Part shown: piece by piece, positions 36,301 through 40,350 of the stretch
How positions within the stretch are numbered: the stretch's first letter is position 1
How the letters are laid out: the number at the start of each line of letters is the position of its first letter
Assembly (NCBI GenBank): GCA_022615575.1
Contig: JAKEGM010000043.1
Span: 1 to 40,350, forward strand
Direction: 5' to 3'
Source of the DNA: Planctomycetales bacterium
GTDB taxonomy: Bacteria > Planctomycetota > Phycisphaerae > Sedimentisphaerales > Anaerohalosphaeraceae
DNA: 40,350 nucleotides
Translations under genes and position numbers: made by a program
The notes under the pieces: generated by a model
Seen by the model: the letters and a program-made list of their open reading frames with translations, nothing else
Told to the model about the DNA's origin: nothing
Database searches by the model: none

Positions 36301-37196
36301 TCACTGCCTGAACCGCCTGCCAGACCGCCCATATAATGGCTGCCGGTGCCGCCGGTAATATGAACCATGCTGTAGCAAAGGGTCAAGGGACGTTCAGACC
36401 TGCCCGCCAAACCGCCAATGTAAGAACTGTTGTTTCCTGCCTGAATAAAACCCGTGCTGTAATTGCGTCCCATAAGTCCGGCGGCATAGACGCCCACAAG
36501 GCCTCCGATGCATGAACAGCCGTTGGCGCCTGTCATTTCAACCTGGGCAGAACAATCGGTAATGTCGCCTTCCGACCATCCAACGAGACCTCCCAGCGTA
36601 TCAATACCCGAAAGCACCCCCTGGCTGTATGAGTTTACAATGGTTCCAGATGAGTAACCGGCTAATCCTCCGATATAAGAATCGCCCGAAATCAAACCGG
36701 AAACATGGGAATGACTGACAACGCCATGATCTTGATATCCTGCAAGCCCCCCCACATAAGAACTGCCGGAGCCCGCCGCGGTTATAGTGATCCGCTCAAT
36801 TCCAATATTATTTATATGGGCATTGTCCGTATATCCGAATAATCCCAAATAATCGCGGCCCGTGCTGCTGTATATAGTCAAATCGTAAATACGATGGTTA
36901 TTGCCTTCAAAAGAGCCGGTGAATGCCGTACCTTGAAAACCAGGTGAATCAGGGTCCGTATCCGGAGCTATTAAAGAATGATTAAAAACGCTCCCCGAGA
37001 GATACAGGTCCCCGACCAGTTTGAAATGGCTGTCCCAATCAGACGAGACCGTTCCAAGGTAAACAAGCTGTTCGGCCGTCGCTATCAGGAACGGATCTTC
37101 AACCGTTCCGGTTCCGCCGCCGTAACCGGCTCCGAATAAATTTGAAGCCGGGAAAGCGATTGATAGCGATAATACAAGAAATATCCGCATTGTCAT
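33396..37196 (-). CDS. Large secreted multidomain protein: GLUG-motif repeats, internal dockerin-like pair, BNR/sialidase-like repeats, C-terminal carbohydrate-binding-like region
   Basis: Signal peptide MTMRIFLVLSLSIAFPASNLFG; repeated SYIGGLAGYSSGTIVNSYSQG units; GSYDVDIEDLVAVAAFWL and DGSIDMEDFVILAKNWL; SADEGASW/SADNGRTW/SSDDGLTW; YDPWSSSLAYDAGDYVSYGGKIYKSE. Start set at 37196 (GGGGGTG upstream) rather than 37340. Confidence 0.83.
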   Translation of the reverse strand: MTMRIFLVLSLSIAFPASNLFGAGYGGGTGTVEDPFLIATAEQLVYLGTVSSDWDSHFKLVGDLYLSGSVFNHSLIAPDTDPDSPGFQGTAFTGSFEGNNHRIYDLTIYSSTGRDYLGLFGYTDNAHINNIGIERITITAAGSGSSYVGGLAGYQDHGVVSHSHVSGLISGDSYIGGLAGYSSGTIVNSYSQGVLSGIDTLGGLVGWSEGDITDCSAQVEMTGANGCSCIGGLVGVYAAGLMGRNYSTGFIQAGNNSSYIGGLAGRSERPLTLCYSMVHITGGTGSHYMGGLAGGSGSDITNCYADSNVSGGKQSSCLGGLAGLSEGHILNCYSAGAVTAGDGGSYVGGLVGRSLGTVANSFWDTQTSHCPSSDGGTGLTTAELMQEATYAGWDFFPSSQDGTPAEWMGLRGWQGYPVLAWQKIAGDITGSYDVDIEDLVAVAAFWLADCSVQDCQEANLIEDGSIDMEDFVILAKNWLFKQGQRPDEKIPVTTDNYAPEDLIVTGLPEVVADSVADNFDLINAADTTNYLWGYSFSNQKVYRKSKTAGDWTLVPGPLATSLWADGGSRIVAFNGVASGACSADEGASWQPITAMPVITEGGGIFATNWSMAFSPTAVVLVEYDNSLDDSSKLRNGRKIFRSADNGRTWNTVKDVQDSELYDAMAQNTHFHSVGYHAATGTFIAAMGDGNRCFYRSSDDGLTWTQWLANAGMQPIQIVDYGHPTRILCGSDMFGGVHWLDLDTEYAFPLLYNRLTQTANGQGYVWILKRCNGIFYAFQYDSSSQWPKYAKVWVSSNGQDWGTYYQFTGYLDGQYTGMFNGGRYISGAAQGYIHVTIDGEYNFKLKEAALSSESCALVLPKFKNLLDSDNKSHFTADSTAWASYGVNHTFSRVAEGLFGDYSLGLAKGDPGSTSYAYLVTALNQARLIRNGRNYVGHIWLKGNVGNNYGFATVQGTAGISGQSYFWTKCPDKWIDVITLPDKVSSVGAEDSNGRINVYLGSSSSPYNQGASYEVNIGGASIGGNPTTFVPGGTERHSGQLIYYTVAQDGWTSFLTLFPDAAYVHLKDYYDPWSSSLAYDAGDYVSYGGKIYKSETEQNYNNRPPAQWMEVTSPAELPRYHIKTWDMGHGNKLVLYLDCCPSSSNGRKIKLDIYKNGEVLKTLGHASAFIWERRSQINVAISVGEDIRMYFWYTGMTSPEEIIGADANIKNALTAGYLKNSLITHRYGDDGVYESLTFCTPFPNNKDFSWAMDNQTGDITREMNNIGQ

Positions 37197-37257
37197 CCGC
37201 ACCCCCAGAAAGCAATCAAACAGCTTATTTCTCATGATTAGAATACTGCACCACAAC

Positions 37258-38604
37258 CTATCTGTAAGTGACATCCTGATCAGTAAAAGAGTCATAAACA
37301 CGGCCGTCTTCAACTGCGACCGGTTCGGAATAATCTTCATTCATGTCTGATGGGGCCGAGAATAATTTATGCGCAAGCCATGCCAATCCCAGAAAAACGA
37401 TGATCGACATCAAGCCCTGGACAAACATGCTGGTAAAATCGCCACGCCACTGCGTCCCAAAAGATGGAATGACAATAAACCATGCCAGTGCCAGAACCAC
37501 GTTTCCGGAGTTGTCCTGCCAATAAGCATTCAGCCCCCGGATGAGTTTACCCACCACAAAGAACCCCAACGTTACACCCAGCCAACCAAAATTCATATAC
37601 AGTTCGCCGTACGGCAGATTGGCCACATTGCTGGGAGGATCCGGGTCATTGAACCAGAGCCGTGTAATAACGGCGCCGGAGGCAATCGGCTTGTTCGGCC
37701 ACACCGATCGGGGAATCCAAAAGCAAAAACCCGGCACAAGGCCGCGGCCATAGATGTAGTTCGAATTTTCCGGAATCTCGTAAATGGTGAATTCAAAAAC
37801 TTCATAATTAATCACAATGCCGCCCCAAAATTCGTCAATATTTTTTGACGAAAAGACCTCTCTGGATGTCCCGGCATGCCCATGCACTCTTTCCCCCCTT
37901 GTCGCCCCGACCAGCAGAATCAGTGAAAATCCGACAGTCCCTGTCAGTGCCCAAAATAAAAATTTACTGAACAGATTTTTATCCAGAATTTTTGTATAGT
38001 AAATAAACGCGGCGACAGCCAAAAATAAACTTACCAGAGGCCTGCGGGAAAAGAAGAATTTATAGGTTAAAAAAAACATGACGACCAGGACAATAAACAT
38101 AAATAACTTGAAAAATATCCGTCCCCGATAGGTGAATAACACCAGTAAAGAGACAAGACTCAGGGTTCCAAGCGACCCGAGCGCCAACCCCTGAGCAACG
38201 CTGTACATCGCTGAAGGAAGATTGCGGCCAAGGAGAATAAAAACCGCAGCACCTACCGAACAAAGAATAAATATCAATATCACCTGAACCGGAGACAGGG
38301 TCGGAGCCACTTTCGGGATAAACCGCTTTATCCCCGAACCCCGGCCTGCATACAAGCCAAGCGTATAAAAAATTGTCCCCAGGATAATGATCAGCACGGC
38401 AGGGCCTTGGGCGGATATCCCCGGGCGCTCATAAAGTGCCAGGCCATTGCCAAGAACCGAAAGCGGAATATTGCCGAGAAATCCGACCCAGGAAATGGCC
38501 AATGGATCCAGAATGCTGCCCTTCTCCTTAAACACATAGACACATAACATCAGGATTCCGTATACAAGGAGGAATATACCGACGGCAATTAATGACGTAT
38601 CCAC
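37258..38604 (-). CDS. O-antigen polymerase-like (Wzy) membrane protein
   Basis: 448-aa polytopic protein with a large loop (SSKNIDEFWGGIVINYEVFEFTIYEIPENSNYIYGRGLVPGFCFWIPRSVWPNKP) and LPYGELYMNFGWLGVTLGF, typical of oligosaccharide repeat-unit polymerases. Confidence 0.85.
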   Translation of the reverse strand: MDTSLIAVGIFLLVYGILMLCVYVFKEKGSILDPLAISWVGFLGNIPLSVLGNGLALYERPGISAQGPAVLIIILGTIFYTLGLYAGRGSGIKRFIPKVAPTLSPVQVILIFILCSVGAAVFILLGRNLPSAMYSVAQGLALGSLGTLSLVSLLVLFTYRGRIFFKLFMFIVLVVMFFLTYKFFFSRRPLVSLFLAVAAFIYYTKILDKNLFSKFLFWALTGTVGFSLILLVGATRGERVHGHAGTSREVFSSKNIDEFWGGIVINYEVFEFTIYEIPENSNYIYGRGLVPGFCFWIPRSVWPNKPIASGAVITRLWFNDPDPPSNVANLPYGELYMNFGWLGVTLGFFVVGKLIRGLNAYWQDNSGNVVLALAWFIVIPSFGTQWRGDFTSMFVQGLMSIIVFLGLAWLAHKLFSAPSDMNEDYSEPVAVEDGRVYDSFTDQDVTYR

Positions 38605-38684
38605 ACGATGCTCCTGTCAGGCCTTTCTGCGGCTTTGAGAGATGCCCGTCTCGAACGACAAACCTGAATCGTTACGCTTTAAAA

Positions 38685-39842
38685 TCAATTGGAGAATTCC
38701 AGCAGTTTTTTGTAAAAAGCATCTAAAACAATATCAGGATTAAAAAGATCCTTTGCTTTCTGCAATGATCTCTGACTCATTTCTGTCCGTTCATCGGAAG
38801 AAACGGTTAACATTTTTTGAAGCGTTTCAACTATCTGCCCGTCAGCGTATGCATCGAATACAAACCCGTTTTGTCCTTCATCGACCGCTTCAGGGCAATT
38901 GCCGGTTTGCAGGGAAACCGCCATCGGCATCCCCGCATTCACGGCCTCGATAACCACCAGCGGCGAAGGGTCTTTTTGGGCCGGGTGGAAGAACCAGTCC
39001 GAAATTGAAAGCCATTGGACAACCTCGTCCTCAGAAATCTGGCCCAGCAGTCTCACCCGGTTCTGCAGACGATCCTGCAGTATAATGTTTTCATAATCTG
39101 GTCTTTCCGGTCCATCTCCCGCCAGACAGAATAAATAGTTTCCCTCGAGGTTTTTAAGTACGTTCAGAACCTTCTTGAATCCTTTTATCTCGATAAACCG
39201 GCCGATTGCAAAGACACAGATCGTGTCTTTGGCGATATTCAGTTTCTCTCGAAACTGCTGCCGCTGCGACTTGAAATCCAGAACCTTGTTCAGGAATTTA
39301 TTGGTATCGACGATATTCGGCAAACGAAGCCGGGGCATCAAATCTGCCGACGGCCGCAAAAAGGTCAAATATTCGACCGCTCGGATCCCCGGACAAGCCA
39401 AAGCATCGAACTGTTTTATGGCCCGTGACTTCAGAAACCTCGCGATCGGATCGACATGTTTTGTTGACTGCAGATTACTTTCTGACCACAATACCTTCCT
39501 TGTCCGGGTCGGCAGAAATGCAGCCATCCAGTTTGTAATTGACATAAATGGTGAAAAGAATGCCCAGGTATAACCGCCGCAGGCAAGGTCATGAAGGATA
39601 TCACGATTGATGACGCCATAAGAATACATGTGACGGCGATCTTTGCCGGCCATGCCGGTCGAAAAATAGTGTCGGAAGGAATATGAAAAATCGTCCGCTT
39701 TCCAAGGGCGTCCCGGCTCCCGCTCGGCCTGAAAAGCAACCGTCACATCAATTCCAAACGTGCGTCCGATGTCAGACATCTTGGTGAACATGAATTCGCG
39801 GTACGGCGTCGGAACGTTATTGATAATCAGCAGTTTCTTCAT
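38685..39842 (-). CDS. Glycosyltransferase family 4
   Basis: MKKLLIINNVPTPYREFMFTKM, ICVFAIGRFIEIKGFKKVLNVLKNLEG, YLFCLAGDGPERPDYENII, HPAQKDPSPLVVIEAVNAGMPMAVS. Confidence 0.92.
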   Translation of the reverse strand: MKKLLIINNVPTPYREFMFTKMSDIGRTFGIDVTVAFQAEREPGRPWKADDFSYSFRHYFSTGMAGKDRRHMYSYGVINRDILHDLACGGYTWAFFSPFMSITNWMAAFLPTRTRKVLWSESNLQSTKHVDPIARFLKSRAIKQFDALACPGIRAVEYLTFLRPSADLMPRLRLPNIVDTNKFLNKVLDFKSQRQQFREKLNIAKDTICVFAIGRFIEIKGFKKVLNVLKNLEGNYLFCLAGDGPERPDYENIILQDRLQNRVRLLGQISEDEVVQWLSISDWFFHPAQKDPSPLVVIEAVNAGMPMAVSLQTGNCPEAVDEGQNGFVFDAYADGQIVETLQKMLTVSSDERTEMSQRSLQKAKDLFNPDIVLDAFYKKLLEFSN

Positions 39843-39892
39843 GGACAGCACACCTTATCGGCGTTTGTTTTTAAGATTCTAAACGCGGGGTT

Positions 39893-40350
39893 TCAAACCC
39901 CTGAGCCAACAGAAAGCATTTCTTTGAGATACGCATGCGAGTCAGCTCTCATTTTGTCCAGCCGGCAATGGGCGGCGTCAAAGTCGATCTCAAAAAACGA
40001 TTGGCTCGGAAATTCATCTCCAAGCTGCCTCCCGCGATTTTCCATCTGCAGGCAAGCGAGAATATTCATCTGCCTTAAGCCGTCCTCTTTGTTTAAATAG
40101 ACGGAATAAAACGGCCTTTTAAAATTAATGGAAAAAATGGTGCAATGAAAAGACGTGGTAAGCACCAAAGAGGCATTATTGATCCATGCCAGAAATTCCA
40201 GAGGGCCCGCATCGAAGACATGTTTGATTCGTTTGTCAAAGCGCTGCCAGGGCAGCCCGTACAGGTAAACAATCTTCATCCCCGTCTGTTTCTGAATGTG
40301 CAGCGCCATCTGTTCCAGATATCTGTTGGGATAAGGCGAACCATAGCAGA
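39893..40350 (-). CDS. Polysaccharide pyruvyl transferase family protein, 5' part outside the window
   Basis: LPWQRFDKRIKHVFDAGPLEFLAWINNASLVLTTSFHCTIFSINFKRPFYSV (FxxxIxxAxxVxTxSFHxxxFSI motif); frame open to the window edge. Confidence 0.8.
   Translation of the reverse strand, partial: CYGSPYPNRYLEQMALHIQKQTGMKIVYLYGLPWQRFDKRIKHVFDAGPLEFLAWINNASLVLTTSFHCTIFSINFKRPFYSVYLNKEDGLRQMNILACLQMENRGRQLGDEFPSQSFFEIDFDAAHCRLDKMRADSHAYLKEMLSVGSGV

Noticed and set aside
1-40350. tRNA or rRNA genes
   Set aside because: No cloverleaf-like or rRNA-conserved stretch noticed; a tRNAscan/Rfam run would be decisive.

Overview
The window appears to come from a planctomycete-like bacterium; this is inferred from dockerin-type repeats on secreted proteins and a GC-rich codon style, with no marker gene to confirm it. 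Left part (about 0.7-9 kb): a PpiD/SurA-like anchored protein, two small membrane proteins, RNase III, a STAS-domain protein, a secreted two-lobed aspartic protease with a C-terminal dockerin, pyruvate kinase and a membrane protein. From about 9 kb to the right edge lies a large surface-polysaccharide locus, almost all on the minus strand: ATP-grasp enzyme, MraY/WecA-like transferase (+ strand), two GNATs, thiolase, 3-hydroxyacyl-CoA dehydrogenase, PLP decarboxylase, WbaP/WcaJ-type sugar transferase, beta-propeller, six glycosyltransferases, WbpG-like amidotransferase, GDP-L-fucose genes (gmd/fcl), UDP-L-FucNAc genes (fnlABC), a nucleotidyltransferase plus SDR, a 1.3-kaa secreted GLUG/dockerin/BNR protein, a Wzy-like polymerase and a partial pyruvyltransferase. 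The most unusual signal is a dispersed family of degenerate tandem repeats with a strict 7-bp period (units such as ACATTTT/ACATTTA, AGCTGAT, AGCTTCC/GCTGGAA, TTTCCAA, AATTAAG, ATTGTAA). They lie at gene junctions, bracket two four-helix-bundle (S23/IVP family) genes, and in several places are read as protein. They supply stop codons, apparent start codons, terminal tails and one internal insertion of a PLP decarboxylase. All calls come from reading the sequence and the supplied ORF track; no database search was run.
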